64,000 nucleotides of DNA from an uncultured Alphaproteobacteria bacterium (GCA_958295725.1 OY282368.1:496001-560000), one strand, 5' to 3'. Shown: positions 8,688 to 21,620, counted from the first letter of the stretch. Notes: generated by a model not told the origin, from the letters alone. Numbers and translations are program-made.

Positions 8688-9813
8688 TCATCGGAATCGA
8701 AGCCTCAACGACTTGTCGCCGTAGGTTCCCGCCCTTCTCCCCAGCGGTGGGTCGATCGCCTCGATCGTCCCGGAACTCTCGAGCGGTTTCAGCACTTGGC
8801 GCTTGTAGTGGGTTTCCCGAAATGCCGTTTCCGCCAGCACGAACTCCTCGATCTCTCTGACTGTCGCTTCGCGTCCGCCGAAGCGCTCAAGTATCTGTTT
8901 CCGAAGCATGTCGAAGTCCGGTGAATACTCGAACAACACGGTCTGGTTCGGATTGGTGGCATCCGAGAACCGGAACTCGCCGGTTTCGTCCACCTTCCAC
9001 ATAGCCTCCTTCATCTTCTTGAGCCCGGTCACGTGGTTCGTCGCGTAGAAGAGGTAATAGTCCACCATACCTTTCTTAATAGTCCACCATACCTTTCTTG
9101 TTTCGCATCTCGAACGAACGAACGTATTCGGCGCCAGCCTCGTCGCAAAGTTTCCGCAGATATAAATCATGGAAGAATTGACGGCGATTCCCTGCGTCGG
9201 AAAGGTCGATGCCTTCTCGCCACTCCCCGGTTCCGAAGAGGGTATCGAAGTTTTTCTCCTGATCGGGATGTCCGATGAAGCGGTTTATCTCCTCGTACAT
9301 GAAGGTGACGAGGACTTCGCAACTCCGATATCCCATTACTTCTCGGACGATGGAGAACGGTGCGCCGATCCATCCAAACGGGTCGATGAACAGGAAGGTG
9401 GGATGTCTACTTCCTCCGGTCTTGTACAAGTCGAAAAGTTCGCGAAACGCAACCTCGAAGGTTTCGCCGCCGAGCACATCCACGTCGAAATTCTCAGGGA
9501 CATTCAAATCTTCGATGATTTCCTCGAGCACCTGCGCCCGTTCTTGGTTCTTCTCGATGAAGAGAAACCGGAACCGTGTCTCGGTCCCGGCCCGAGCATG
9601 TTGACCGAGCGCGGCGCGAAGCGCGATCACGGGGGAGCCGTCTTCGCCTCCCGAATACCGGCCCGGTCCCGCGAAACCGTCGATGTACAAGACTTCGCGA
9701 AACCCACCCGACGCGAGTATCGCCGTCCAGGCCTGGAGATAGCGTTTCAATATCTCGTGCTTCGCCCGCGTGTGCGGCTCGATGTCCCAAGTCGTCGTTC
9801 TTGGCGCCGCCAT
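8688..9813 (-). pseudogene. tcmP: tcmP (three-Cys-motif partner protein), frame broken by a 22-bp tandem duplication
   Basis: Reading starts at ATG 9813 (MAAPRTTTWDIEPHTRAKHE). It contains DGFAGPGRYSGGEDGSP and FLFIDPFGW, typical of TcmP (TIGR04474), which looks like a Rossmann-type, methyltransferase-like protein. The frame stops at 9076 right after RNKKGMVDY. The rest of the protein (YLFYATNHVTGLKKMKEAMW onwards, to 8688) is in another frame. The break coincides with an exact 22-bp tandem duplication (9056-9099). The span is 1,126 nt; removing 22 leaves 1,104 nt, a clean 367-codon gene plus stop. The gene lies 33 nt downstream of its usual partner DUF5131, so the two form an operon. As sequenced it would make a truncated 245-aa product. 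It could be a true mutation, a reversible slippage state, or an assembly error. Confidence 0.9.
9056..9099 (-). repeat. Exact 22-bp tandem duplication inside tcmP
   Basis: Copies lie at 9056-9077 and 9078-9099 and are identical base for base. Because 22 is not a multiple of three, the second copy shifts the frame and brings in a stop. Confidence 0.98.
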
Positions 9814-9846
9814 CCGAAACGCTCCGTTCCTCCGAGATATTTTCCG

Positions 9847-10593
9847 CTACGCCATCGGTCGGGTCGCGCCGGACGTCTCGGGCCACTGGCTCCACTCGCG
9901 GCCGTCGAGAAGCCGCCCGCCGGCCTTGGGCGTGCGTCCGCCCCACTGCTTGAAGAAGAACGGCACGTCGGCGGCCAGACAGAGGTCGCGCAACGCGCGC
10001 GCCCAATCGGGGTGCATGGGCCTCGCGCCGGGGCCGCTCTCCCCGCCGACGATGGCCCAATGGATGCCGTCGAGGTCGAGTTCGCGGATGGGTCCGATCA
10101 AGGGCTCCAGCGACAGGAAGCGCACGCGCGCCGCCGTATCCCGGAGGTGCCGCGCCCTGGCGAGCTTCGTGTCGTCCTCGATCGAGACGCCTGTCCAGAC
10201 GTGGGCTGGCGCCGGACGGCGGCGATAGCGGGCGTTGACGTAATCCCTCATGCGGGAGGAGCGCTTGGTGAGGAGTTGAAAGACGTGGCGGTCGGCGCGC
10301 TCCATGACGTCGAACACGTCGTCCACGAACGCGCGGGGCACGCCCTTGTGAAACAGGTCGCCCATCGAGTTGACGAAGATCATCCGCGGCCGCCGCCAGG
10401 ACAGCGGCTGGTCCAGCCGCTCCGGCCGGAGCTGGAGATCGAAGCCACGCTCGAACGGGTGGCCGGCCACGCCGCGGAACCGCTCCGCGAGCCGTTCCGC
10501 GTAGCAGTTGTCGCAGCCGGCGCCGACCTTGGCGCACCCGGTGACCGGGTTCCAGGTGGCGTTCGTCCATTCTATCGCCGTCGCGCTCGACAT
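9847..10593 (-). CDS. Three-Cys-motif protein, DUF5131 / phage Gp37-Gp68 family
   Basis: This 248-residue protein starts [20 protein letters not shown]. The three cysteines are C20, C27 and C30 (CX6CX2C) and are followed by YAERLAERF. The family resembles radical-SAM proteins in having a three-cysteine cluster near the N-terminus of a TIM-barrel-like fold; its reaction is not established. Later blocks include [34 protein letters not shown] and WAIVGGESG, all typical of the family. It is the standard genomic partner of TcmP, encoded immediately downstream, and the pair is often seen in accessory or defence regions. The last 40 coding bases or so are duplicated next to cas13a. It is transcribed divergently from aspS. 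Confidence 0.9.
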   Translation of the reverse strand: MSSATAIEWTNATWNPVTGCAKVGAGCDNCYAERLAERFRGVAGHPFERGFDLQLRPERLDQPLSWRRPRMIFVNSMGDLFHKGVPRAFVDDVFDVMERADRHVFQLLTKRSSRMRDYVNARYRRRPAPAHVWTGVSIEDDTKLARARHLRDTAARVRFLSLEPLIGPIRELDLDGIHWAIVGGESGPGARPMHPDWARALRDLCLAADVPFFFKQWGGRTPKAGGRLLDGREWSQWPETSGATRPMA

Positions 10594-10710
10594 GGCGTCT
10601 CCGGCTTTTTCGGAACATAAAGGGAACCTTCATACGACATCCCGCCGGCGCTGTAAACACCCCGTTTCCCACCGGCCGCCGTCCGCGCCCGCGACCGCGT
10701 GTCCACGCGG

Positions 10711-10747
10711 ACCCCTTCCCGGCCTCCCGCCTGTCGGGAGGGGGGAG
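10711..10747. repeat. Intergenic palindromic element, copy 1
   Basis: The element reads CCCCTTCCCGG and then a hairpin with a 7-bp stem (CCTCCCG 10723-10729 with CGGGAGG 10735-10741). Similar elements lie at 24271-24310 and 26928-26962. It sits in the 10594-10817 spacer between DUF5131 and aspS; a TTGACA at 10755-10760 could be an aspS -35 box. Confidence 0.55.
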
Positions 10748-10817
10748 CGGCAACTTGACAGGCCCGCGCGTTCCGTGCGCTTTTGCGCCGCTTCGTCTGG
10801 CGGCCCGGAGGACGCGG

Positions 10818-12620
10818 ATGCACAGGTACCGGACCCATACCTGCGGGGAACTTCGCGAGTCCGACGTCGGCGCGACGGCGCGGGTGTCCGGCTGGGTTCA
10901 CCGGAAACGGGATCACGGGAACTTGCTGTTCATCGACCTGCGGGACCACTACGGGCTCACGCAGTGCGTGGTGGAAACCGGCGCGGCGCCGTTCTCCGCC
11001 GCGGAAGCGGTCCGGCACGAGAGCGTCCTGACGGTCACCGGCCCCGTCGTCGCCCGCGATGCCGACACCGTCAACCCTAGGCTGCCGACGGGACGCGTCG
11101 AGGTGCGCATCGAGTCCCTGGAGGTTCTGTCGGCGGCCGAGGAACCGCCCCTGCGGGTCTTCGGCGATCAGGAATATCCCGAGGAGACCCGGCTCCGCCA
11201 TCGCTTCCTGGATCTGCGTCGCGAGCGCCTCCACCGCAACATCGCGTTGCGGTCGGACGTGATCGCCAGCATTCGCCGCCGCATGATCGGGCAGGGCTTC
11301 TCGGAGCACCAGACCCCCATACTCACGGCCAGTTCGCCCGAGGGCGCCCGCGATTTCCTGGTCCCCAGCCGGTTGCATCCCGGGAAGTTCTACGCGCTTC
11401 CCCAGGCGCCCCAGCAGTTCAAGCAGCTCTACATGGTGGCCGGCTTCGACCGGTACTTTCAGATCGCGCCCTGCTTCCGCGACGAGGATGCGCGCGCCGA
11501 CCGCTCGCCGGGCGAGTTCTACCAGCTCGACATGGAGATGTCCTTCGTCGAGCAGGAGGACGTCTTCGCCGTCATCGAGCCGGTCGTGCACGGCGTGTTC
11601 GAGGAGTTCACGGACTGGGAGATCGCCCCCCCGCCGTTCCCTCGCATCCCGTTCGCCGAGGCGATGCTGAAGTACGGCACGGACAAGCCCGACCTGCGCA
11701 ACCCCCTGGAAATCGGCGATTGCGCCGAGGCGTTCCGGGGCGGCGGCTTCGGGCTCTTCGCCCGGGCGATCGACAAGGGCGCCGTCGTCCGCGCGATTCC
11801 CGCGCCCGGCGTCGGCGACCGGCCGCGCAGCTTCTTCGACAAGCTCAACGGCTGGGCGCGCGACGAGGGCTGGCCGGGACTCGGGTACATCGTGTTCGGG
11901 GACGGCGGCGGCAGAGGGCCCATCGCCAACAATCTCGAACCGGATCGCGTGGAGCGGATCCGGTCGATCATGGGCGCGGCCGACGGCGACGCCGTGTTCT
12001 TCGCCTGCGACCGTCCCGACCGCGCCGCCGCGCTCGCCGGTCTCGCGCGGACCCGGTTGGCGGAGGAGCTCGGGCTTTCGGAACGGAACGCGTACCGGTT
12101 CTGCTGGATCGTGGACTATCCGATGTACGAATGGGACGAGACCGAACGCAGGATCGGGTTCAGCCACAATCCCTTCTCCATGCCCCAGGGGGGGCTGGAG
12201 GCCCTCGATTCCCGAGACCCCCTGGACGTCCTGGCCTATCAGTACGACATCGTCTGCAACGGCGTCGAACTGTCGTCGGGCGCCATCCGCAACCACGACC
12301 CGGAGATCATGTACAGGGCCTTCGAGATCGCGGGCTACGGCCGCGACGAGCTGGAGGCCGGGTTCGGCGGCATGTTGCGGGCGCTCGAGTTCGGCGCGCC
12401 GCCCCACGGCGGACTGGCGCCGGGCATCGACCGCATCGTCATGCTCATCGCCGACGAGCCCAACATCCGCGAGGTCGTGGCGTTCCCGATGAACCAGCAG
12501 GCGGAAGACCTGCTGATGGGCGCGCCGGCAGAGGCCGCCGCGCGGCATCTCCGCGAACTGCACATAAGGACCGTCCCGCCGGAGCCGGCGCGGGGCGGCG
12601 GCGAGAAGGGGCCGGGGTAA
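10818..12620 (+). CDS. aspS: Aspartyl-tRNA synthetase
   Basis: This 600-residue class II aminoacyl-tRNA synthetase charges tRNA-Asp (or tRNA-Asp and tRNA-Asn if non-discriminating) with aspartate in the cytoplasm. The N-terminal OB-fold anticodon-binding domain is seen in [21 protein letters not shown]. Class II motif 2 is [10 protein letters not shown] from residue 220, and motif 3 is GLAPGIDR from residue 532. The bacterial GAD insertion fits the 600-aa length. I start at ATG 10818 ([18 protein letters not shown]) because it has GGAGGAC about 6-8 nt upstream and matches the family N-terminus; an in-frame ATG-less extension to 10755 adds only low-complexity residues. It is transcribed alone and converges with nrdJ. 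Confidence 0.97.
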   Translation: MHRYRTHTCGELRESDVGATARVSGWVHRKRDHGNLLFIDLRDHYGLTQCVVETGAAPFSAAEAVRHESVLTVTGPVVARDADTVNPRLPTGRVEVRIESLEVLSAAEEPPLRVFGDQEYPEETRLRHRFLDLRRERLHRNIALRSDVIASIRRRMIGQGFSEHQTPILTASSPEGARDFLVPSRLHPGKFYALPQAPQQFKQLYMVAGFDRYFQIAPCFRDEDARADRSPGEFYQLDMEMSFVEQEDVFAVIEPVVHGVFEEFTDWEIAPPPFPRIPFAEAMLKYGTDKPDLRNPLEIGDCAEAFRGGGFGLFARAIDKGAVVRAIPAPGVGDRPRSFFDKLNGWARDEGWPGLGYIVFGDGGGRGPIANNLEPDRVERIRSIMGAADGDAVFFACDRPDRAAALAGLARTRLAEELGLSERNAYRFCWIVDYPMYEWDETERRIGFSHNPFSMPQGGLEALDSRDPLDVLAYQYDIVCNGVELSSGAIRNHDPEIMYRAFEIAGYGRDELEAGFGGMLRALEFGAPPHGGLAPGIDRIVMLIADEPNIREVVAFPMNQQAEDLLMGAPAEAAARHLRELHIRTVPPEPARGGGEKGPG

Positions 12621-12652
12621 GGCCGTTTCTCCGCAGTCTTCCGGGAAAAAGG

Positions 12653-12682
12653 GGCGCGCCGCGTGGACGGGAGCGGCGCGCC
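12653..12682. terminator. Perfect 10-bp stem-loop between convergent aspS and nrdJ
   Basis: GGCGCGCCGC at 12653-12662 pairs perfectly with GCGGCGCGCC at 12673-12682 around a 10-nt loop. Its place 30 nt after the aspS stop suggests a terminator, though no T-tract follows. Confidence 0.5.
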
Positions 12683-12789
12683 AAGTCAACAGGGAGGACT
12701 AGTGTTGGTCGTGTACCACTCACCACGCGCGAACCCGCCGAGCTCCGCGATGGGACGGTGCCCGGCGGGCGGTCCCGAGGCGTAGCGCC

Positions 12790-16437
<3,648 letters not shown>

Positions 16438-16552
16438 CTCGCTCCCATCCCAACTCTGGACGGTTCGAGGGTCTCGTGCCCTCCGCGTCCCGTCCGCCTC
16501 TCCCGAACCGTCCCGCCCGATTTCAAGATATTGTGATTTTCCGTTATGCGGG

Positions 16553-16630
16553 ACACAAAATGTGTCACCGCTTGGCGAGGCCTGTCAACCATATTTTGTG
16601 TATGCGGGAGGACAGGACCACATTTTGTGT
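16553..16630. promoter_or_regulatory. Three NrdR-box-like operator sites upstream of nrdJ
   Basis: Three 16-nt sites match the NrdR consensus (acaCwAtATaTwGtgt) in the core: ACACAAAATGTGTCAC at 16553-16568 (inverted orientation), CAACCATATTTTGTGT at 16586-16601, and GGACCACATTTTGTGT at 16615-16630. Start-to-start distances are 33 and 29 nt, about three helical turns. NrdR operators usually occur as pairs, so three is unusual. The 353-bp spacer (16438-16790) also serves the divergent NDUFA12-like gene. Confidence 0.75.
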
Positions 16631-16790
16631 ATCCCGCCTTGCGTATGCCGCCGGTATATGCCGCGTCCGCCGCGAGGGCTGGACGCCGGACCCGGTCGGT
16701 GCGATAGTCCGCCGATCCGGCGCCGCCCCCCGTTTCGTGGGCTTTCGCGGATGTGGGGCGCCGGTCATCCAGGAGCGGGCGGGCGGAGGC

Positions 16791-17177
16791 ATGGGGGTTC
16801 TGGATTTCCTCACGTGGTGGAAACGGGAGACCCTGGGAACGGCGCTGTTCACCTGGCGGAAGGGCGAGCTCGTCGGCGCCGACGCCTACGGGAACAGGTA
16901 TTTCCAGGAGAAGAACCCCGCCGGGCCGCGCCGCCGCCGCTGGGTCCTCTACCGTGGCGAGGTCGAGGGCTCGAAGGTGCCGGCGGAGTGGCACGCGTGG
17001 CTGCATCACACCTCCGACGAGCCGCCGTCCGACCCGGCGCCCCGCCGCGACTGGGAGAGGCCCCATGTCGCCAACCTCACCGGCACCCCGTCGGCGTACC
17101 GCCCGCCGGGGGCCGTGGCGAGGGGCGGACGGCGGGATCCGACGACCGGGGACTACGAACCGTGGCGGCCGGATTGA
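16791..17177 (+). CDS. NDUFA12-family complex I accessory subunit
   Basis: This 128-residue protein reads MGVLDFLTWWKRETLGTALF and contains GNRYFQEKN, RRRWVLYRGE and PAEWHAWLHH, the core of the NDUFA12 / 17.2-kDa family. In alphaproteobacteria and mitochondria it is a supernumerary subunit of NADH:ubiquinone oxidoreductase on the matrix/cytoplasmic side. The start at ATG 16791 follows GGAGG closely (GGCGGAGGCATG); the longer frame back to 16476 is upstream regulatory DNA. It lies upstream of a methyltransferase and DUF2155, a common alphaproteobacterial arrangement, and is one of the best lineage markers here. Confidence 0.93.
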   Translation: MGVLDFLTWWKRETLGTALFTWRKGELVGADAYGNRYFQEKNPAGPRRRRWVLYRGEVEGSKVPAEWHAWLHHTSDEPPSDPAPRRDWERPHVANLTGTPSAYRPPGAVARGGRRDPTTGDYEPWRPD

Positions 17178-17205
17178 GGCGCGGCGCCTCGGGGCGCCGC
17201 CTTCG

Positions 17206-18000
17206 GTGAACGGCCGCGCGTCGCAGACGGACTCGGCCCGCGCGGAGGCGAGTGCCCGGCAGAACTGGGACGCCGGGCGTTACGCGCGCGACGCCCGTTT
17301 CGTGTCGGATCTCGGCATCCCCGTGATGGAACTCCTGGGGCCGGTCTCCGGCCTCCGGATCCTCGATCTCGGCTGCGGCGACGGTGCCTTGACCGAACGT
17401 CTCGCCGCTCGGGGCGCCGACGTCGTGGCCGTCGACGCGAGCGAGTCCCAGGTCTCGGCGGCGGCGGCTCGCGGACTCGACGCCCGCGTCGGGGACGCGC
17501 GCCGGCTCGAGTTCGAGAACGAGTTCGACGCGGTGTTCTCCAACGCGGCCCTGCACTGGATCAGTCCCCCCGAGGCCGTCGTCGAGGGGGTCGCCCGGGC
17601 GCTCGGGCCCGGCGGACGATTCGTCGGGGAGTTCGGCGGCGAAGGCAACGTCGAAACGGTCCGCCGGGCGCTGATCTCGGCGCTGAACGCCCGCGGCCAC
17701 GACGGCGCGGCGGCCGACCCGTGGTTCTTTCCGTCCGCCGCGCGCTACCGGGCCATGCTCCGGGCGGGCGGGTTCGCGGTCGAATCGATCGGCCTCGTCC
17801 CGCGTCCCACGCCCATCCCGGGCGATCTGGGCGACTGGATCGAGACGCTGGCGGGCAGCTTCCTCGCGGTCGCGCCCGAGACCCGGCGGGACGCCGTGAT
17901 CTCCGACGTGCGCGACGCCGTCCGCGATTCCCTCCAGCGGCCGGACGGCGGCTGGACGGTCGATTACGTGCGGCTGCGCTTCGCGGCGCGCCTCGCCTGA
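17206..18000 (+). CDS. SAM-dependent class I methyltransferase
   Basis: This 264-residue protein starts at GTG 17206 (VNGRASQTDSARAEASARQN). The SAM-binding motif I is ILDLGCGDGALTERLAARGA, followed by VVAVDAS (motif II acidic residue) and DAVFSNAALHWI (motif IV/post-I). ALGPGGRFVGEFGG is the usual strand after the catalytic loop. It belongs to the Methyltransf_11/25 type, like trans-aconitate or BioC-like enzymes; the substrate cannot be told from sequence. It starts 28 nt after the NDUFA12-like stop and ends 15 nt before the DUF2155 gene, so the three are probably co-transcribed. Confidence 0.9.
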   Translation: MNGRASQTDSARAEASARQNWDAGRYARDARFVSDLGIPVMELLGPVSGLRILDLGCGDGALTERLAARGADVVAVDASESQVSAAAARGLDARVGDARRLEFENEFDAVFSNAALHWISPPEAVVEGVARALGPGGRFVGEFGGEGNVETVRRALISALNARGHDGAAADPWFFPSAARYRAMLRAGGFAVESIGLVPRPTPIPGDLGDWIETLAGSFLAVAPETRRDAVISDVRDAVRDSLQRPDGGWTVDYVRLRFAARLA

Positions 18001-18015
18001 GGCGGGCGCGGATCG

Positions 18016-18447
18016 ATGACCCTTCGGCGTGCGCCGGCGGTCCTCGCACTTCTCTGCGCGGCGGCCTGCGTCGCGTCGTGGGCGCCCCGCGCCGGCGCCC
18101 AGTCCACGGTGGACTCGCAGTCCGCCAAGGTGGCGGTGCTCCAGGGGCTCGACAAGGTCACGGCCCGCGTCTCCACGATCCGGGCGCCGGTCGGCGAGGC
18201 GGTGACGTTCGGGACCCTGGTCATCGTCGTGCGGACCTGCCGCGCCCGCCCGCCCGAGGAGGCCCCCGAGACCACGGCGTTTCTCGAGATCTTCGACGAC
18301 AAGCCCGGCGAGCCGCCGCGCTCCGTCTTCAGCGGCTGGATGTTCGCGTCGAGTCCCGCGCTCTCGGCGATGGAGCACGCGGTCTACGACGTCTGGGTGA
18401 TCGACTGCACGACCGCCGCCGGGTCCGGCGGATCGGGCAGCGAATAG
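18016..18447 (+). CDS. DUF2155 domain protein, secreted
   Basis: This 143-residue protein begins with a signal peptide ([19 protein letters not shown]; cleavage likely after AGA, about residue 28). A DUF2155 domain follows: [18 protein letters not shown], then [19 protein letters not shown], and [28 protein letters not shown]. The two conserved cysteines (RTC and IDC) may form a disulfide in the periplasm. The function is unknown. In alphaproteobacteria the gene regularly lies between the NDUFA12 and aat/accC genes, as here. Its 3' end overlaps the 3' end of aat by 64 bp on the opposite strand (18384-18447). Confidence 0.92.
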   Translation: MTLRRAPAVLALLCAAACVASWAPRAGAQSTVDSQSAKVAVLQGLDKVTARVSTIRAPVGEAVTFGTLVIVVRTCRARPPEEAPETTAFLEIFDDKPGEPPRSVFSGWMFASSPALSAMEHAVYDVWVIDCTTAAGSGGSGSE

Positions 18448-19034
18448 AAGTCGCCGTCCACGCCCAGGGCGTCCGCGAGAAGCTCGTGGTAGTCGGCGCG
18501 CGGTATCTCGACGGCGCCGAAGCGTTCGAGGTGCGCGGTCACGAACTGCACGTCCAGAAGCCGGTAACCGCCGCGTTTCAGACGCGCGACGAGGTGGACG
18601 AGGGCCACCTTGCTGGCGTCGCGTTCCCGGCTGAACATGCTTTCGCCGAAGAAGGCGCCGCGGATGGAGATGCCGTAGAGGCCCCCGGTCAACCGGTCTC
18701 CGTTCCAGCATTCGACGCTGTGCGCGAAGCCCATCGCGTGCAGTTCCGTATAGAGCGCGACGATCTCGTCGTTGATCCACGTATCCCGGCGGCCGCGGCC
18801 CGGCTCCGCGCAGGCCTCGATGACGGCCCGGAAGTCCCGGTCGACGCGCACGGGGCCGGGCCGGTTGCGGACGGTTCGCGCCAGCCGTCTGGGCGCGTGG
18901 AACGAATCGAGCGGGACGATCCCGCGCGTCTCGGGATCGATCCAGTGGAGCGTCGGGTCGCGCCGGCTCTCGGCCATCGGAAAGATGCCGCTCGCGTAGG
19001 CGCTCAACACGATCTCGGGCGTCAGGCGCGGCAT
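18384..19034 (-). CDS. aat: Leucyl/phenylalanyl-tRNA--protein transferase
   Basis: This 216-residue protein transfers Leu or Phe from tRNA to N-terminal Arg or Lys of proteins, marking them for ClpS-ClpAP (N-degron pathway). It reads [20 protein letters not shown], then [50 protein letters not shown] and [16 protein letters not shown], all characteristic. The ATG at 19034 overlaps the accC stop by 13 nt, so it is the last gene of the aroQ-accB-accC-aat operon. The longer open frame upstream of 19034 is accC read in another phase. Confidence 0.95.
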   Translation of the reverse strand: MPRLTPEIVLSAYASGIFPMAESRRDPTLHWIDPETRGIVPLDSFHAPRRLARTVRNRPGPVRVDRDFRAVIEACAEPGRGRRDTWINDEIVALYTELHAMGFAHSVECWNGDRLTGGLYGISIRGAFFGESMFSRERDASKVALVHLVARLKRGGYRLLDVQFVTAHLERFGAVEIPRADYHELLADALGVDGDFYSLPDPPDPAAVVQSITQTS

Positions 19035-20377
19035 TCCGCGCGTCGTTCGATGAAGCCCTCCAGCCAGTGGATGTCGTAGTCGCCGGAGACGAAGCCGTCG
19101 TCGTCCGTCAGCGCCCGGTGAAGCGGGATCGTCGTCCGGATGCCCCCGATGACGTATTCCTCGAGCGCGCGCCTCAGCCTCGCCAGGCACCCCTCGCGGG
19201 TCGCGCCGCGCACGACGAGCTTGGCGACGAGGCTGTCGTAGTGGGGCGGCACGCGGTATCCGGCGTAGGCGCCCGAGTCCACGCGGACGCCGGGACCGCC
19301 GGGCGGGTGGTAGTCCGTGATCGTTCCCGGCGCCGGCGCGAAGGTCCACGGGTCCTCGGCGTTGATGCGGCATTCCATGGCGTGCCCGGCGAAGCCGATG
19401 TCGTCCTGGCGAAATCCCAGGGGCTGCCCCGCTGCGACGCGGATCTGCTCCTCGACGATGTCGATGCCGGTGATCATCTCCGTGACTGGGTGCTCGACCT
19501 GGAGGCGCGTGTTCATCTCGATGAAGTGGAAGGCGCCGTCCGCGTGGAGGAACTCGACGGTGCCGGCGCCCCGGTATCCCAGCCTCCGGATCGCGTCCGT
19601 CACGCGCCGGCCGATCTCGTCCCGTTCCGCCGCCGACAGGTGCGGCGAGGGGGCCTCCTCGAGCACCTTCTGGTGCCGCCGCTGCAACGAGCAGTCGCGT
19701 TCGCCGAGATGCGCGACGTTGCCGTGGGTGTCGGCCATGACCTGCACCTCGACGTGCCGGGGCGCGGCCACGAACTTCTCGATATAGACGGACTCGTCCC
19801 CGAAGGCGGCCCGGGCCTCGCCGCGCGCGACGCGGAACGCCCGGTCCATGTCCGCCGGCTCCTCGACGACCTTCATGCCGCGCCCGCCACCGCCGGCCGA
19901 GGCCTTGATCAGCACGGGGAATCCGATGTCCCCGGCGACGGCGCGGGCCTCCTCGACCGTGTCCACGGCGCCGTCCGAGCCCGGGACCACCGGCACGCCC
20001 AGGTCCCGCATCGTCGCCTTGGCCGCGACCTTGTCGCCCATGGCGCGGATGTGCTCGGGCCGCGGGCCGATGAACGCGATCCCGTGTTCCTCGACGATCG
20101 ACGCGAAGCGCGCGTTCTCGGAGAGGAACCCGTACCCCGGGTGGATGGCGTCGGCGCCCGCGACCTCGGCCGCCGATATGATCGCCGGGACGTTCAGGTA
20201 GCTCCGGCCCGCTTCGGGCGGGCCGATGCAGACGGTCTCGTCGGCGAGACGGACGTGCATGGCCTCCGAGTCCGCGGTCGAATGCACGGCGACCGTGGCG
20301 ATGCCCATCTCCCGACAGGCCCGGTGGATGCGGAGCGCGATCTCCCCGCGGTTCGCGATCAGGACCTTGTCGAACAT
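19022..20377 (-). CDS. accC: Acetyl-CoA carboxylase, biotin carboxylase subunit
   Basis: This 451-residue ATP-grasp enzyme carboxylates biotin on BCCP, the first half-reaction of malonyl-CoA synthesis. It starts [20 protein letters not shown], has [10 protein letters not shown] at about residues 79-88, the glycine-rich ATP loop [12 protein letters not shown] at 158-169, and later [15 protein letters not shown] (catalytic Glu/Asn/Arg region). The length is standard for bacterial AccC. It lies 22 nt downstream of accB. It might also serve the second biotin carrier at 32021-32539, which has no carboxylase of its own here; that is inference. Confidence 0.98.
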   Translation of the reverse strand: MFDKVLIANRGEIALRIHRACREMGIATVAVHSTADSEAMHVRLADETVCIGPPEAGRSYLNVPAIISAAEVAGADAIHPGYGFLSENARFASIVEEHGIAFIGPRPEHIRAMGDKVAAKATMRDLGVPVVPGSDGAVDTVEEARAVAGDIGFPVLIKASAGGGGRGMKVVEEPADMDRAFRVARGEARAAFGDESVYIEKFVAAPRHVEVQVMADTHGNVAHLGERDCSLQRRHQKVLEEAPSPHLSAAERDEIGRRVTDAIRRLGYRGAGTVEFLHADGAFHFIEMNTRLQVEHPVTEMITGIDIVEEQIRVAAGQPLGFRQDDIGFAGHAMECRINAEDPWTFAPAPGTITDYHPPGGPGVRVDSGAYAGYRVPPHYDSLVAKLVVRGATREGCLARLRRALEEYVIGGIRTTIPLHRALTDDDGFVSGDYDIHWLEGFIERRAECRA

Positions 20378-20399
20378 CTCCCTCCGCCGGCTCGGGCCG

Positions 20400-20834
20400 C
20401 TACTCGACGATCATCAGGACCTCGCCGTACTCGACGGGCGCGCCGTCGGAAACGAGGATCCGGCGCACGGTCCCGCTCCTGGGCGCGGGGATCGGGTTCA
20501 TCGTCTTCATGGCCTCGACGATCAGGACCGTCTGGCCCTCGGATATCCGGGCGCCCACCTCGACGAAGGGCGCGGCACCGGGCTCGGGCGCCACGTAGGC
20601 CGTGCCCACCATGGGCGACAGGATCGCCCCCGCGTGGCTCGCGGAGTCCGTCGGCGCGGCCTCCTCGCGCGCGGGCTCCGCCGGCGCGAGCGCCGCGGCC
20701 GCGGCGGTGGGCTGGCGGGCGACGCGCACGGTCCGGTCGCCTCGGGTCCATTCGACCTCGGTCAGCCCCGTTTCGTCCAGCAGCGCGGCGAGGTCCCGGA
20801 TCAGGTCCTTGTCGAGTTCGGCGCCGTCCGCCAT
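20400..20834 (-). CDS. accB: Acetyl-CoA carboxylase, biotin carboxyl carrier protein
   Basis: This 144-residue protein has the typical N-terminal helical segment ([20 protein letters not shown]), an Ala/Pro-rich linker at about residues 42-68, and a C-terminal biotinyl domain starting at [10 protein letters not shown]. The biotinylated lysine is K110 in EAMKTMN. It shuttles the carboxyl group between AccC and the AccAD carboxyltransferase. It sits between aroQ and accC with short gaps of 12 and 22 nt, so it is co-transcribed. Confidence 0.97.
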   Translation of the reverse strand: MADGAELDKDLIRDLAALLDETGLTEVEWTRGDRTVRVARQPTAAAAALAPAEPAREEAAPTDSASHAGAILSPMVGTAYVAPEPGAAPFVEVGARISEGQTVLIVEAMKTMNPIPAPRSGTVRRILVSDGAPVEYGEVLMIVE

Positions 20835-20846
20835 CGGGACCGCCCG

Positions 20847-21308
20847 CTAGGCGGAGCCGCCGGACGCGGCGCGTCCGACGATGGAGGCCATGGCCTCGAC
20901 CGCCAGCGCGTAGCCCCGCGCGCCGAACCCGGCGATCAGGCCCGCGGCGACCGGCGCGATGTAGGAGTGGTGGCGGAACGTCTCGCGCCTGAAGAGGTTG
21001 GACAGGTGGACTTCCACCACCGGCAGTTCCACGGCCGCGAGGGCGTCGAGGAGGGCCACGGAGGTGTGCGTGTAGGCTCCGGCGTTGATGACGATCCCGG
21101 CCGCCGACCCTCGCGCTTCCTGGATCCAGTCGATCAGCTCGCCCTCCGAGTTGCTCTGCCGGAAATCGATCTCCAGGCCGAGTTGGGCGGCCCGTTCTTC
21201 GGCGAGGCGCCGCACGTCGTCGAGGGTGTCGCTCCCGTAGACGCGCGGCTCGCGGATCCCCAGCAGGTTGAGGTTCGGTCCGTTCAGGACGAATATCTTC
21301 GATCCCAT
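20847..21308 (-). CDS. aroQ: Type II 3-dehydroquinate dehydratase
   Basis: This 153-residue enzyme converts 3-dehydroquinate to 3-dehydroshikimate in the shikimate pathway, acting as a dodecamer. It starts MGSKIFVLNGPNLNLLGIRE. The flexible lid carries the catalytic Tyr in VYGSDT. INAGAYTHTSVALLDAL contains the conserved Asn and the active-site region, and VEVHLSN the catalytic His. The length is standard. It is the first gene of the aroQ-accB-accC-aat run, and the pairing with accBC is common in proteobacteria. Confidence 0.97.
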   Translation of the reverse strand: MGSKIFVLNGPNLNLLGIREPRVYGSDTLDDVRRLAEERAAQLGLEIDFRQSNSEGELIDWIQEARGSAAGIVINAGAYTHTSVALLDALAAVELPVVEVHLSNLFRRETFRHHSYIAPVAAGLIAGFGARGYALAVEAMASIVGRAASGGSA

Positions 21309-21352
21309 GGCACTCGATTCGGACGGCGGCGGGACGGCGTGGAGCCGCGCGG

Positions 21353-21380
21353 TTTATAGCACGGGCGACCGCCCGCGCAA
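21353..21380 (-). promoter_or_regulatory. Candidate promoter for aroQ-accBC-aat
   Basis: On the minus strand TTGCGC (21380-21375) is followed after 16 nt by TATAAA (21358-21353), about 45 nt before the aroQ start. The spacer contains a small dyad, GGGCG-GT-CGCCC. The remainder of the 312-bp gap 21309-21620 shows no TPP riboswitch consensus or other feature I can support. Confidence 0.5.
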
Positions 21381-21620
21381 CGGACACGCGGATATCCGTC
21401 ACGCCGTCTCCGGGTCGCGAACGGGGGTGGGCCTCGGCCTCCGTCGCTCGCGCCGCGCATGACGCGGTTCCGACCGGTTGGTTCGACCGGACGGACTTCG
21501 GTCTCGTTCCGCCGGCGCGATGCGATGGCCGTCCGCCCGCGGGTTGAAAGCGGCATCGGGCGGACCCATACTCCGTTCCGGTTCCGCGAAGTTCCACGGG
21601 CGCGGGGAAATGGGGGTGCG

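Noticed and set aside
9847-10593. A prophage, because DUF5131 is also called phage Gp37/Gp68
   Set aside because: No integrase, capsid, tail or lysis gene is near; the family is common on bacterial chromosomes with tcmP.
21309-21620. TPP riboswitch upstream of thiS-thiG
   Set aside because: The conserved CUGAGA and ACC-rich core of the TPP aptamer is not found in the gap.
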